From Callorhinus ursinus (taxonomy: Eukaryota; Chordata; Mammalia; Carnivora; Otariidae), in contig NW_020312902.1 in assembly GCF_003265705.1 (NCBI RefSeq), forward strand, positions 7,767,795 through 7,831,794: 64,000 nucleotides of DNA, in the 5' to 3' direction. The notes beneath the pieces were generated by a model. That model ran no database searches and was not told where the DNA came from. It saw nothing but the letters and a program-made list of their open reading frames with translations. This document shows positions 1-10,108 of the stretch, piece by piece. A program made the translations under genes and the position numbers. Each line of letters opens with the position of its first letter. The first letter of the stretch is position 1.

Positions 1-2
1 TT

Positions 3-104
3 GAAAATGAAATTGCTAAGATTATAAATTTTGATCATCTCAAAAATGAATTAGCAAAAAAGAGAGCCAGAAAAATCTTACAGCCAATCAAGAGATTACA
101 CTGA
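3..104 (+). other. Short lysine-rich open frame at left edge, possible 3' coding remnant
   Basis: The frame is open from the window edge and ends at a TGA at 102-104, giving 33 residues that finish in a basic stretch (KKRARKILQPIKRLH). An AT-rich, 3' UTR-like tract follows. The composition resembles the C-terminal tail of a retrocopy or a domesticated or DNA-transposon protein, but I do not recognise the family. It may equally be chance in AT-rich DNA. The upstream part lies outside the window. Confidence 0.2.
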
Positions 105-1633
105 TAAAGTATTTTTATTATAGTATATAAAATTACGACCATAAACGTATTTTTTACTATTTATCATTTTTGTTTTTCCTGTACCACAATTACACCATTG
201 GTGTATAAGTAGTATTTTTATATAAGTAGTAAAATATTTTTAAAGCAAAAGGTTTATAATTTAATACCTTTAACTGTACTTTTTTGAAAAAGCAGCCCCA
301 CATTTTCAATTTGCCCCTGGCCCTAACTGTCATGTCCTGCTTGAGGGGTAACTATACTGAGGCTTTGCTGGAAACTTCAGCGTAGGTCTGAGATCCCCAT
401 CTTGCCCAAGATTTTTAGTGATTTTATCAAGTATAAGAGAGTCCAGTGTATCCTATAACCCAGACGCCAGGAGCATTATAGCAGCTACATTCTTAATGTC
501 TACATTCTTAGGAGTTCTAGGACATCCTTGACTTTGTGTTTCTCCTTTTGGACTTAGGCCCTCATCTCCTGAAACAGAAGGAACTATATTTCAAGCTTTC
601 ACCCAATGATTCATGAGTGCAACATCTTTAAATAAAAACAGGGCAGGGAGGGAAGAGAGCATCAGACTTCTTTGAATTTGGGCCAGTGTTTCCAAATGCA
701 AAATACTCAACAGCCAATTTCCCCTGGCTTTGTAGATAAACAACAAGATGACCTTTTATGTCAGAAAGGAGCAATGAAATTTCCATTTCCTTGTGGAATG
801 TTGGGGTTGGAACCAACTTTTTCTGTGTTTCTTCTCAAGATAACAACCCACAAAATGCCCCCAATAAATGCAAATTATGGGATTCTGTGGCCAATTCAGA
901 TGTTCAAACAAATGATCTTGCCTCCTTTCCAAATATTACAAACACATCTTTAGTAACTTTTCCATGCAGGAGTGGAAATCTCCCCTTTCCCTGTAATGTT
1001 GCATCCTCAGGCTCCTGGGAAACAATGCTCTGTCCAGTAACCGGGTACTGTGAAAGCACAGCATGTCCCCCCACTCTCCTTCCAGTCATTTCAGAATGAA
1101 CTGAGACCATTTCCCTGAATCCCTTTGGGGACGGCCTGGGGTTGGGGAGGGGGTGCGGTGAGCCATTCCCCCAGTGGAAAAAAAATGAAGCCAATAAAGC
1201 CATCATCCATTCTCTACAGAACTTTTCATCCATTTTCTCTTTTTTCACTATTCCCAAAGTTCCCTAGGAATAAAATCATGTTTCCCAGGCCCCACCAGTC
1301 TGGAGATAAAACCAGGATGGCTGTAAGAGTCATGTTCCCAGCCTCCTTTAAGAAATATGCTGCCCCTGCTGACTCTAACATTCAGGGTTTTCTGATTATT
1401 CTTTTTACAAGGTTGCCTTAAATAACAACTCTTCAGAGTGAACTGAAAATAGAACTTGAGTTACAAAATTTTGGTTTACATGCAATCTTCCAAGACTGGG
1501 TCAGTACATGCTAGGAGGTCCACTCAATGATCACTTTGCTTTTAAACTCCCACAAAATAATTAGTTCAATAATACGATATCGAGAAAAAAATACTTTTTG
1601 AAACCTTTTTGTGCTTCTGTTGAATTTGCCTTT
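105..1633. other. Unique non-coding DNA
   Basis: AT-rich for the first 300 bases, then of mixed composition. I see no recognisable repeat, exon or RNA gene. Open frames here (for example 758-1099 plus and 904-1257 minus) overlap each other on opposite strands and show no domain. Confidence 0.5.
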
Positions 1634-1650
1634 AAAATAGCCCTGCTATA

Positions 1651-1849
1651 GGGGCGCCTGGGTGGCTCAGTCATTAAGCATCTGCCTTCAGCTCAGGTCA
1701 TGATCCCAGGGTCCTGGGATCGAGCCCCACATCGGGCTCCCTGTTCAGCGGGAAGCCTGCTTCTCCCTCTCCCAATACCCCTGCTTGTGTTCCCTCTCTC
1801 GCTGTCTCTCTCTGTCAAAAAATAAATGAAATCTTTAAAAAAATAAAAT
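1651..1849 (+). mobile_element. CAN-SINE, TCATTAAGCATCTGCC subtype
   Basis: A full-length carnivore tRNA-derived SINE. It begins GGGGCGCCTGGGTGGCTCAG, has a B-box-like GGGATCGAGCCCC, a pyrimidine-rich body and an AAATAAATGAAATC tail running into A-rich sequence. A perfect 17 bp target-site duplication (aaaatagccctgctata) lies at 1634-1650 and 1850-1866, so the insertion is relatively young. Confidence 0.97.
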
Positions 1850-1866
1850 AAAATAGCCCTGCTATA

Positions 1867-4129
1867 AAAGCTCTTTATCAGAGTTGAAAACATGAGGAAG
1901 CTCTCTACCAAACCATCCAATGGGGGAGAGAAAGAGACAGAGGAGGGAGAAGATCTCAACCCTGACCTTGAGAATATGAGAAGAAATGGATAAAAGTGGA
2001 TTAAGTGGCTGTGTGTCTTTCTTTGACTGCACCGTGGAGTGATGACCTTGACATTCATTCCATCTGCATCATTGACAACAACATTCCCTGCAAGCGCACT
2101 GGACCAAAAACCTTCTACGATCCCGCCATTGTTAACACATTAGCAGTGATTCAGGTACTGTTGTAAGTACAATGTCCATCTCTGGAATTGCCAGAGGTAA
2201 GTGGACTCTAGATGGGCAACAAGCACTCCTGTGACCATGTGAGCTCCAAGCGACCAGACACGGGAACAGTGCTTGGCCCAGAGCAGCTCCACAGTATCTA
2301 CTCATAGGGTGAATGAGTGGGTGGAATTTTAAAGAGCTTACCATCTAGTTGAACATGGACAAACTTCGCCCAACATTTGGATTCAAAGAGCAACAGACGA
2401 GTGGGTCAGACAAGAGCTGTGTCAGCTCAAGGAAAATAGAGCTTGGAAGGCATTTCAGAAGGATGAACTTCAGAACTTCAGCCAGGGGCAGTTCCAGTCA
2501 GACCTTCATTTGCCTTCTTGTCAGATAGAGAAGAGGGACGGAGAGGGTCCCTGGGGATTGCAGTGAGGTCGATCTCATGGGTGGCAGTACTTTATTGATG
2601 CCACACAAATCGCTCTGCTGGTGGGAGTGACCCTAGCATTTTAGCTCCCTGTTCACTTCTGCTGCTTAAGTGTAGGACTGCCTGAGCCTCCTAAGGTCCA
2701 GAAGTAACAACAAAATCATGAGGAAACTGCTCCATTTGTGAAAATCTGGGGAACACACACAACATAGGAAACCATCTTCAGAACTAGCATTCCGGCTGCC
2801 CACCCATGGTAGAAAGAAGAGGCCAAAAGGAAAGAGCCTTCCCTCCAAACCTCGACTGAGCAAAGTTCACTACACATGAGCCAAACTGCATCAGCGAGCT
2901 GAGATGGTGCCAGTAGCCCTGAAACATCAATGAACGGCCGGAGGATGAGCCTGCTGAATCGGCCTGTTTTGAGGATGGGCTGCTTTTTTAACCAGAAAAG
3001 TGCCCTGTTCTTGAATAACACGTAATTGATCTGTTTTTCTTTCCTTTTCCCTCTTTTGCTTTAGTAGCTAATAAATCCTTTTAAACAAATACTTTAGCAG
3101 GCCTAGGAGGTTGTCATGTTCTATCCCAGTGGGGCACCCTGGCAAATTATCCATTTACCAAAAATATCTCTGGTTGGAGCCACAATGCCCAATGCCATCC
3201 CTGCCCTCTTCAGTGACTCGCCATGGCAAAACAGCCCTTGACATGGGGACATGTAAAATATTCACACGGAAATGTCCAACTCACGCACACACGCATGCAC
3301 GCACACATGCATGAGTCATTTTATGCTTCGTTTAGTTGGTTCACTTGTTTACAATAACCAGGATGACACTGGGAAACTGGAAGAAGGACCTGGAACTGGA
3401 CCATCCTTACCTGCTCCTATCACAGCCCATGTGAGCTGAAGTTTGAAAGGCGAGGACTTACCTCCCCTAAGATAAGAAATGTTGGTTCACTCTTCTAAAG
3501 AGAGACTGGGGAAACAGCAATTTTATAGTCTTGTGTTCCTAGTTGCGAGGCTTCTCCTTTCTATTTTCTTTGTCAGAATGTGTCATCCTTGTATGACACA
3601 GGAAGTAAAACTAGGAAGTAAGGTAGAGGGTTGAAAAGCCTTACAGTTCAGGAAAAAAAAATTCAGTCTCTTCCCATGAAATGTTTCCTGCCTGCCTAAC
3701 TGCCACTTACCTGTTCGCAGTGCTGTGTCATCTCCCCCTTTGTGAAAATAGATGACATTTCAGTATCTGTAAGGACATAAAACCGTAGGATTTTAGAATG
3801 AGAAGAACCTGAGGGATCCTCTAAGGCTGATCATTCACTCTATTAAAAGGATTAGCCATGGGGGTCCCTTAAAACAAGCTCACTATGTGTCTTTAAAGTG
3901 GAACTCAATTACAAAAATTAAGTCCACACAGATACACTCACATTTCCAGGAATGTGGCCACAACATTTTAGGAGGTGGGCCCATAAGGTTATTTGGTTTA
4001 GGTTTATCTTGTGAGAGCTAAGACGCAAAAGAATAGACTCTGAAACAAAAGTTCTGTGGTCATCTTCTCATTTAGAAAACCCGGAGTGGTTCTTGCTAGC
4101 AAGCCTGCTCCCGCCCCAGGGATTTTCCC
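1867..4129. other. Unique non-coding DNA
   Basis: No repeat recognised except a short CA/CG-rich microsatellite-like tract near 3283-3311. An open frame at 2005-2166 gives a moderately protein-like peptide, but it has no start, homology or splice context that I can support. An inverted repeat of TGTGTCA half-sites lies at 3579-3600. Confidence 0.45.
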
Positions 4130-4498
4130 TGCTATTCCTTCAGCTGCAAACACTTTTTCCCCTAGATGTATGAATCACTGACCCTTCACTTCATCCAGAT
4201 CTCTGTCCAAATGCTCTCAGAGCAAGTTTCCCTGATCCTTCGAGCTAAAGTACTTCTTCCCCGCTCACCTATCCCAAATGCTGCTTTATTTCTATTCATC
4301 ATGCTTACCACCTCTCCCCGACCTGCTTATCGAATCTCTTCAGCCATTAGCCGTTGCCCTGACTAAAGTATATGCTCCATGAAGACAGGTATTTTTTTTT
4401 TTCTGTTTCGTTCACTAGTCCTATTTCTAGTATCTATCACAGAGTCTGGCACGTATAGGTCAATAAATATTGAACAGATGAGTGAATGAAGGAACAAG
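4130..4498 (+). mobile_element. L2 LINE 3' end
   Basis: An old L2 fragment in sense orientation. It contains the typical order 'ctccatgaagacaggta', 'tgttcactag'-like text, 'agtctggcac', and the terminal 'tcaataaatattgaacagatgagtgaatga'-type tail read as short segments. It has diverged, with a T-run at 4391-4401. Confidence 0.8.
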
Positions 4499-4598
4499 CA
4501 AGCATATGAGTACTTGGCTGTGTCTCAAGCACATTCTGGAGAACCTTCAGCATCTTGTCCTTCCACACATCTGTGGCTATCTCGAATGTGACGTTCTT

Positions 4599-4825
4599 TT
4601 TTTTTTTTTCCAGTATAAATTGAAAGTTCATTTTATTTATTTTTTTTATTATGGCATGTTAATCACCATACATCACATCATTAGTTTTTTTTATTTTTAT
4701 TGTTATGTTAATCACCATATATTACATCATTAGTTTTTGACGTAGTGTTCCATGATTCCTTGTTTGCGTATAACACGTGCTCCATGCAGAATGTGCCCCC
4801 TTCAACGCCCATCACCAGGCCAACA
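4599..4825 (-). mobile_element. L1 3' end with duplicated tail and possible 3' transduction
   Basis: Antisense carnivore L1 3' UTR. The end motif (gttaatcaccat...catcattag) occurs twice, at about 4657-4691 and 4706-4740. A 13-T run at 4597-4609 and a second T-rich tract at 4631-4650 flank about 20 non-L1 bases at 4610-4630. The target-site duplication aatgtgacRttctt lies at 4585-4598 and 4826-4839 with one mismatch. The element is severely 5' truncated. Confidence 0.88.
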
Positions 4826-4839
4826 AATGTGACATTCTT

Positions 4840-5669
4840 GTCATGTGAAGCGCTCTCTCTCTCTCCTAGACGGCAGTGGGGACTGAACAGGTTGTGTAAT
4901 CCCTCCAACCCTTGCTACATGCCAGACAACATGCATGCACAAACAGGGAATGACTAAAGAGTATTAGAAGAGTGAGGGTGAGAGCAAATGGCAAATGGGA
5001 GCCCAGCCGGGGCCGCATTCTAAAGGATAAATCAGGGTAGCCAGACTGGGATGAAGAGAGGGGCATTCCACGCGGAGAAAACAAAAGACACGGAGGTATT
5101 AGAGCAGCAGAAATGATAAAAGGATCAGGAAGGAAACGAGCTAAAAGAGAAGGCAAAAAGAGGAAGAACAGTAAATGAAATGGGAGGTTCTCGAACGAAT
5201 GAGAAGTCTTCAGTGAAAGTCTAGCCCCCACCAAACCCCACCCCCCCCACTGCCTATAGCCCAGATGGACTATTCTGTGATGGGCCCCCCTGGTATAGCA
5301 GGTTCATCAGCCGCCACGGCCTGTCCAGTTTGTTGCGGCCAGCAGCCCTCATGGGAAGGCTGGAGGGAGGCCCCACCAAGGCCGAGTGCGAGGGACAGAG
5401 ACAGCTGCCGGTGCAGCCAGTCCTGAAATTGTCAGATGGAGATAAGCCTCACCTGGCAGTTTCACTAGACTTTCACAACCACGAATCTGATGATAACCTC
5501 GGTAGAGATCATCTGCCTAGTTTCATTTTCTGGTTTGTGAGCAAAGAGAGACAAGAACGGATACAGAGAGTCATGTGGGCATTCGAGTCTCCCTGCAGCT
5601 CACTTTGGGCCTGGACACATCCAGCCCATCGTTTGACACCTAATTTTTTAAAGAAACCCTAAGCCAACT
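4840..5669. other. Unique non-coding DNA
   Basis: A purine-rich stretch lies at about 5040-5180 and a C-run at 5240-5249. No recognisable repeat or gene. The 110-codon frame at 5330-5662 has no domain and no homolog that I recognise. Confidence 0.45.
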
Positions 5670-5885
5670 AGAGAAAACCTATCGTGTATCAGACATGATA
5701 CCCCGTGCTCTTGAAAATATTATCTCGATCAGACTAAATGATAGCCCTGGGAGGCCATTATACACATTCTCTATCTTACAGGTGAGCAGACAGAGGTTCT
5801 GAAGAGGTACCAGGACTTAAGCGAGAGCATATACCTATCGAGTAAAGCTAAGCCTCAAGCTAAACACGTCTGACCTCCAAAGACC
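5670..5885 (-). mobile_element. MIR SINE fragment
   Basis: Antisense MIR signature: a 'tattatctc' segment, 'cattatacacattctctatcttacaggtga', then 'cagaggttctgaagaggtaccaggacttaag', read as short diverged matches to the ancient MIR core. Confidence 0.65.
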
Positions 5886-6168
5886 TGACTTCCACTGATA
5901 TCCAGCTACTTGGATGTAAGAAACTTATCTACGGGTGGAGGTATTTATTTGACCAAATGCAAACTCAAGCCATGATTTGAAATAATGGATGAAAGTGCTC
6001 TTGTGATGGAGAACACCACATTAGTCCTCATAAAACTCCAGAGGCCCGGTGTCCCATTTCCCACAGACCTATAGCTCCTGTCTGCCAATGCCTCGTCAAG
6101 ACCCAGGCCAAGTCCCAGGGCCTGAATCTACCCCTTGCCTTGTTCTTCAATCAAAATATACAGGTCTA

Positions 6169-6357
6169 GGGGCACTTGGGTGGCTCAGTCAGTTAAGCGT
6201 CCGCCTTCGGTTCAGGTCATGATCCCGGGCTCCTGGGATCGAGTCCGGCATCGGGCTCCCTGCTCAACAGGGAGCCTGATTCTCCCTCTCCCTCTGCCCC
6301 TCCTCCGTGCTCATGCTCTCTCTCTCTCTCTCTCTCTCAAATAAATAAAATCTTAAC
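6169..6357 (+). mobile_element. CAN-SINE, CAGTCAGTTAAGCGTC subtype
   Basis: Full-length SINE starting GGGGCACTTGGGTGGCTCAG, with body CCCTCTCCCTCTGCCCC, a (CT)n stretch at 6315-6338 and an AAATAAATAAAATC tail. A TA-rich microsatellite (6358-6376) follows the tail. The target-site duplication is unclear. Confidence 0.95.
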
Positions 6358-6389
6358 ATATAGATATAGATATACATGCACACACAGGC

Positions 6390-6650
6390 CTATAAAATAG
6401 AATAATAGGCATCCATTTAAAACAATGCTCCTAAGGAGTTTTTAATGATGAGGAAAATGCTTTTGAAACAAAATAAGTGAAACAAAGCAGATTCAAAATC
6501 TAGACACCGTAGGTCTTAAGTACATAAGAACAAATATGTATGCCATGATAGAATAATTGGGAATGTACATGTCCACTTACTATAAGCAACTAGAAAATCA
6601 AAAAAACTTACACAAACAATGGTTTCTGAATACTGAACAACAGTCATCGT
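6390..6650 (+). mobile_element. Probable old L1M 3' fragment
   Basis: AT-rich sequence with the style of old L1 3' ends, such as 'atccatttaaaacaatgctcc' and 'gaaacaaaataagtgaaac'. Strongly diverged, and the family name is not determined. Confidence 0.4.
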
Positions 6651-6656
6651 AGGACT

Positions 6657-7265
6657 ATGATCTCTGGGAAAAAAAATGGAAACATGGTAAGCCCTGTTTT
6701 TGCCCTAGCTCTTGACTGGAGGAACTTTACAGAGACCATAGACAGGGAGAAGAATCCCAAGCAGGTGGGCAGTCTTGCTGGATTAAGATACAGAGATCTG
6801 AATTTGAGGAGGCTGAGACAGCCAGACTTTGTGGGGGCAAAATTCCAGAGAAGACAGAGCTATGCAGGGAAAGAGCTTCAGAAAACTCTTAAGAGTCCCC
6901 TTGAGCTTGTTGCCAAATACTAAGATGTGTATTAATAGGGTGAAACCCCCCAAAGCCAAGAAGATAATGGCTAGGGATCTGTAAGCTGAACACTCTCCAG
7001 AACTGAAAGGGCTGAGAGAAATTTAAATTCTGACCAGCCAGAGTAGTGACTCATCATTGATCACCGAGATCATTCAGTACAGAATCTGGAAGGGCCATGC
7101 CCTGATCGTAGGGCTAAACTAGATCCAGGGTAAAGACTACAGCAGAATTGCCCTAACAAAACTGAAAACAAGCCTTCAAAGGAATAGGCTGATCCTCAAG
7201 CAACATAACTTCCTGCCGGGACAAAGCCTGGCCCTCCTTAAAGGAAAAAACCAAAACAAAAAAAC
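6657..7265 (+). mobile_element. Probable L1M 5' region
   Basis: The sequence resembles the 5' UTR of old L1 or HAL1 elements: 'ctctccagaactgaaagggctgag', 'ctgaccagccagag', 'tgccctaacaaaactgaaaacaagcc'. The stretch at 51.27-51.31 kb shares the 'ctgaccagccagag' module. The 88-codon frame at 6657-6923 is part of it and is not a gene. Confidence 0.45.
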
Positions 7266-7267
7266 AA

Positions 7268-7445
7268 AGCATCAATGTTACAGGCTGAATTCTGTTTCAC
7301 CCAAATTTATATGTTGAAAACCTAACCACCAATGTGACTATATTTGGAGATAGAGCCTTTTTAAAGGTAATTAAGGTTAAATGAGACCATAAGCCCTAAT
7401 CCAATATTACTAGTGTCCTTATAAGGAAAAGAGGAGACATCAGGG
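7268..7445 (+). mobile_element. Ancient interspersed repeat (ggctgaattctgtt... type)
   Basis: Recognisable mammalian repeat text: 'ttacaggctgaattctgtt', 'tatatgttgaaaacctaacc', 'tatttggagatagagcc', 'ctaatccaatattactagtg'. It interrupts the L1M material on both sides. I do not assign a family name. Confidence 0.55.
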
Positions 7446-7690
7446 AAACATGTACACAAAGGAAAGACAATGTGACTCAACTGGAGAAAAATCAATCAAA
7501 TAAAACACATCCAGAAATGATGGAAATGGCAGATAAGAATTTTAAAACATCTCTTATAAACATGGTCAAGAATAAAGAATAACATGAACATAAGTACAGA
7601 TATTTAAAAGACCCAAGAAGAAAAGAACCAAATGGAACTTCAAGGCATGAAAAATATATCAAAAATGAAAAATTTACCAAGTGTAATTAT
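7446..7690 (+). mobile_element. L1M ORF1-region remnant
   Basis: A-rich sequence with 'aaatggcagataagaatttt' and 'gaaaaatttaccaagtgtaa', as in the ORF1 side of old L1 elements. No usable reading frame remains. Confidence 0.45.
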
Positions 7691-8155
7691 ATTAGTCAGG
7701 GTTCCCCAAAGACACAGTACCAGTAAGATATATATCAAGAGAAGGACTTTTGGGTTTTTGTTTGTTTTTTCGTTTTTTGTTTTTTGTTTTTTTATGTAGG
7801 TTCCACGCTGGGCGTGGAGCCCAACTGGGGGCTTGAACTCATGACCCTGAGATCGAGACCTGAGCTGAGATCAAGAGTTGGACGTTTAACTGACTGAGCC
7901 ACTCAGGTGCCAAGAGAGATTTATTTTAAAGAATTGCTCCACGTGAGTATGGAGGCTGGCAAATCCAAAATCTGCAGGGTGGACAGGCAGCCTAGAGACC
8001 CAGGGAAGAGCCAATGTTGCAACTGAAATATAAGGCTGTCTGCTGGCAGAATTCCTTCTAGCTCATGGGAGGTCAGTGTTTGTTCTGTTAAGATTTTCAA
8101 CTGATGGGATGAGGCCCACCTTCATTATGAAGGACAATCTGTCCTTCTCACACCT
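7691..8155 (-). mobile_element. Ancient interspersed repeat, copy 1, carrying a SINE
   Basis: It begins ATTAGTCAGGGTTCC and carries 'gagatttatttt', 'tatggaggctggcaaatcc', 'gggaagagccaatg' and 'tgatgggatgaggcccacc'. It is the same family as the copies at 17203-17884 (opposite strand) and 53176-53606. It lies inside L1M sequence and is itself interrupted by the SINE at 7751-7911. The family is abundant in mammals; I leave the name open (possibly an L1M 3' end). Confidence 0.75.
7751..7911 (-). mobile_element. Older CAN-SINE, nested in ancient repeat
   Basis: An antisense SINE with a T/G-rich tail at 7751-7795, 'ctgggcgtggagccc', 'catgaccctgagatcgagacc', and the head read as 'tgactgagccactcagg'. 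It lacks the long pyrimidine body of the younger copies. Flanks 'aagagaaggactt' and 'aagagagattta' are a degraded target-site duplication. Confidence 0.9.
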
Positions 8156-8159
8156 CATC

Positions 8160-8990
8160 ACTTCTTCACCATTATATCAAGAAGACATAATCCTAAATGT
8201 ATATGTACCCAATAAGAAAGCTTTAAATTACATGAAGCTTCAAATAACCTAAACAGACCAAAAGGAGAAATAGACAAATCTAGAATTATAGTCAGAGAAA
8301 ATAATACTCTTAATTAAATTAATTATTTAATTAAATAGCAAAATTAATTAAATTAGCAAAAAAAATCAGTAAGGATATAGAAGATTTGAACAACACTTTG
8401 AACCAACTTGACCTAATTGATAGTTATAGAGACTACCCAACACAACAAAACACACATTTTTTCCAAGTGCTCATGGAAATTTTACTGAGATAGGTCATCT
8501 TCTGGTCCATAAAATAAATTTCAATAAGTTTAAAGGAATTGAAATTATGCAGAGTATGTTTTCTGACCACACTGAAGTCAGTAATAAATAAGAGAAAATA
8601 TCTGGAAAATCTTCAAATATTTAGAAATTAAACAAAGACACTTCTAAATAACTCATGGGCCGAAGAAGAAATTACCAAGGAAACTAGAAAATATTTTGAA
8701 CTGAATGAAAAGAAAAAACAACATATCAAAAACTGTAGGATATTGCTGAAGCCATGCTTGGAGAAGAATTTATCATTTTAAATATGTGTACAAGAAAAGA
8801 AGAGCAATTTTAAATCAGAGATCTAAACTTCTGCATTAAAAGTTAGAGAAGGAAATGATAAACCCAGAATAAGTGGAAGAAGTAAGATGAAGCATGAAAA
8901 TTAATAAAAAGCAAGCCAAAAAATAGAGAAAATCAACAAAACCAAAGTCTAGTTCTTTGAAAAGATACAAATAAATTAATTTTTTTAAAA
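8160..8990 (+). mobile_element. L1M ORF2 fragment (endonuclease to early RT region)
   Basis: Sense old L1 ORF2 text: 'tcaagaagacataatcc', 'ggagaaatagacaaatctag', 'ttgaacaacactttgaacc', 'gaccacactgaagtcagtaa', 'gaagaagaaattaccaagg', 'catatcaaaaactgtagg', ending near 'caaaaccaaagtctagttc'. It has many stops and indels and is inactive. It continues the mosaic L1M that begins near 6657. Confidence 0.85.
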
Positions 8991-9779
8991 AGAATGCTCC
9001 AAAATGCTAACATGTGTTTTTCTTGGTTAGATTATAATTGTTTAATTTTATTTATTTATACTTCATACTTTCTAAATATTTTTAATGAGCACAAAATCGG
9101 AGTCTAACCAGAAAGCCAAGGCACGATTTCTTAAATTGCCACTCCTGTGTTAATTTCAGAAGCACTACAGTGCCTTGCTCTCCAAGAAAAGACAGTTGTC
9201 CTTCCTAAAGTCTGTTGAATAAGTAATGTAACTATTTGAAAGAGAGTACCTCCCACCCAAGTTTCCACAGAAAGGAAGAGAGCCCTACTCCTCTCCAGAT
9301 GGCTCCAGACCCAGAACGAACACTCCTGTTTCTGACCACCATACACGTTCACCTTCTGGAGAGGCTGAAATCCAACGGGTCCATGGAACCCGCCAGTCCT
9401 TTAAAGTAGACTTGATTTCCTGCTCTGCCTTGTCCTTCTCCTCCCACTACCTTACTCTCTAAATAAAGTCTGCTTTCTTCCTCACTAACATAGGCCCCTC
9501 CTCACCTTTCGCCCCCTGTACCCCACTGCAGGTAAGAGCAGCTGTTCTCCACCCCTGCATCAGAGCACTTGTGAAATTGCCCTTGAGAGAAAAAGGCCCC
9601 ACCGTATATGCTGTAACCCCTGTATCAAATGTGACACTGTGATCTAGTTCCCATGTGGCAACTTGTATCTCTTTCCAGTTGGTCCCAATCTTGAAAAAAG
9701 GAGAGGCTTTACCTACTCTCCTTTTCAATATATTGCTGGATCCATAATCTGTTTCTACGAGATAATATAAGCCTTTTCC
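8991..9779. other. Mostly unique non-coding DNA
   Basis: The first 100 bases are AT-rich and could be an old L1 tail. The rest shows no repeat or gene that I can support. Confidence 0.4.
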
Positions 9780-10092
9780 TGATTAAACCATACACATGTG
9801 ACAAATGAATTCAACTGTATTACAAATGTATGACATAACCTCACTGATGGGGCTGGGGAAGAAAGGAACTGATCTAAATCACCCTGGAAAACAAGATTTT
9901 ATCTAGATGCTGTAAGGTTAAGACATAACGACCGGTCAATAACACAATATTCTGTTTCTGTTAAATCTGTTTCTCACAGGAACACAGGTTAGGATGCCTA
10001 CATATATATACTAGGATTTGACAATAAATATATTGCACGTAATGACAGCCAGGTTTTTCACCATCAAAGAAAGAAGAAATAAAAGAAAAATC
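9780..10092 (+). mobile_element. Ancient repeat, left part, split by L1
   Basis: The text 'gaattcaactgtattacaaa', 'tttgacaataaatatatt' and 'agccaggtttttcaccatc' has the look of a high-copy old element. It appears to continue at 11889-12060 beyond the younger L1. Family not named. Confidence 0.4.
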
Positions 10093-10108
10093 TAAAACGA
10101 GCTCTCTG

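Noticed and set aside
1651..1720. tRNA gene at SINE heads
   Set aside because: The A-box and B-box-like text is SINE-derived. No complete cloverleaf is present and each copy is flanked by a target-site duplication.
6135..6344. Repeated peptide (WVAQSVKR...VMIPGSWDR) at 6135, 26671, 27502, 40749 and 60469 as a protein family
   Set aside because: All are translations of the CAN-SINE head. They recur because the SINE recurs.
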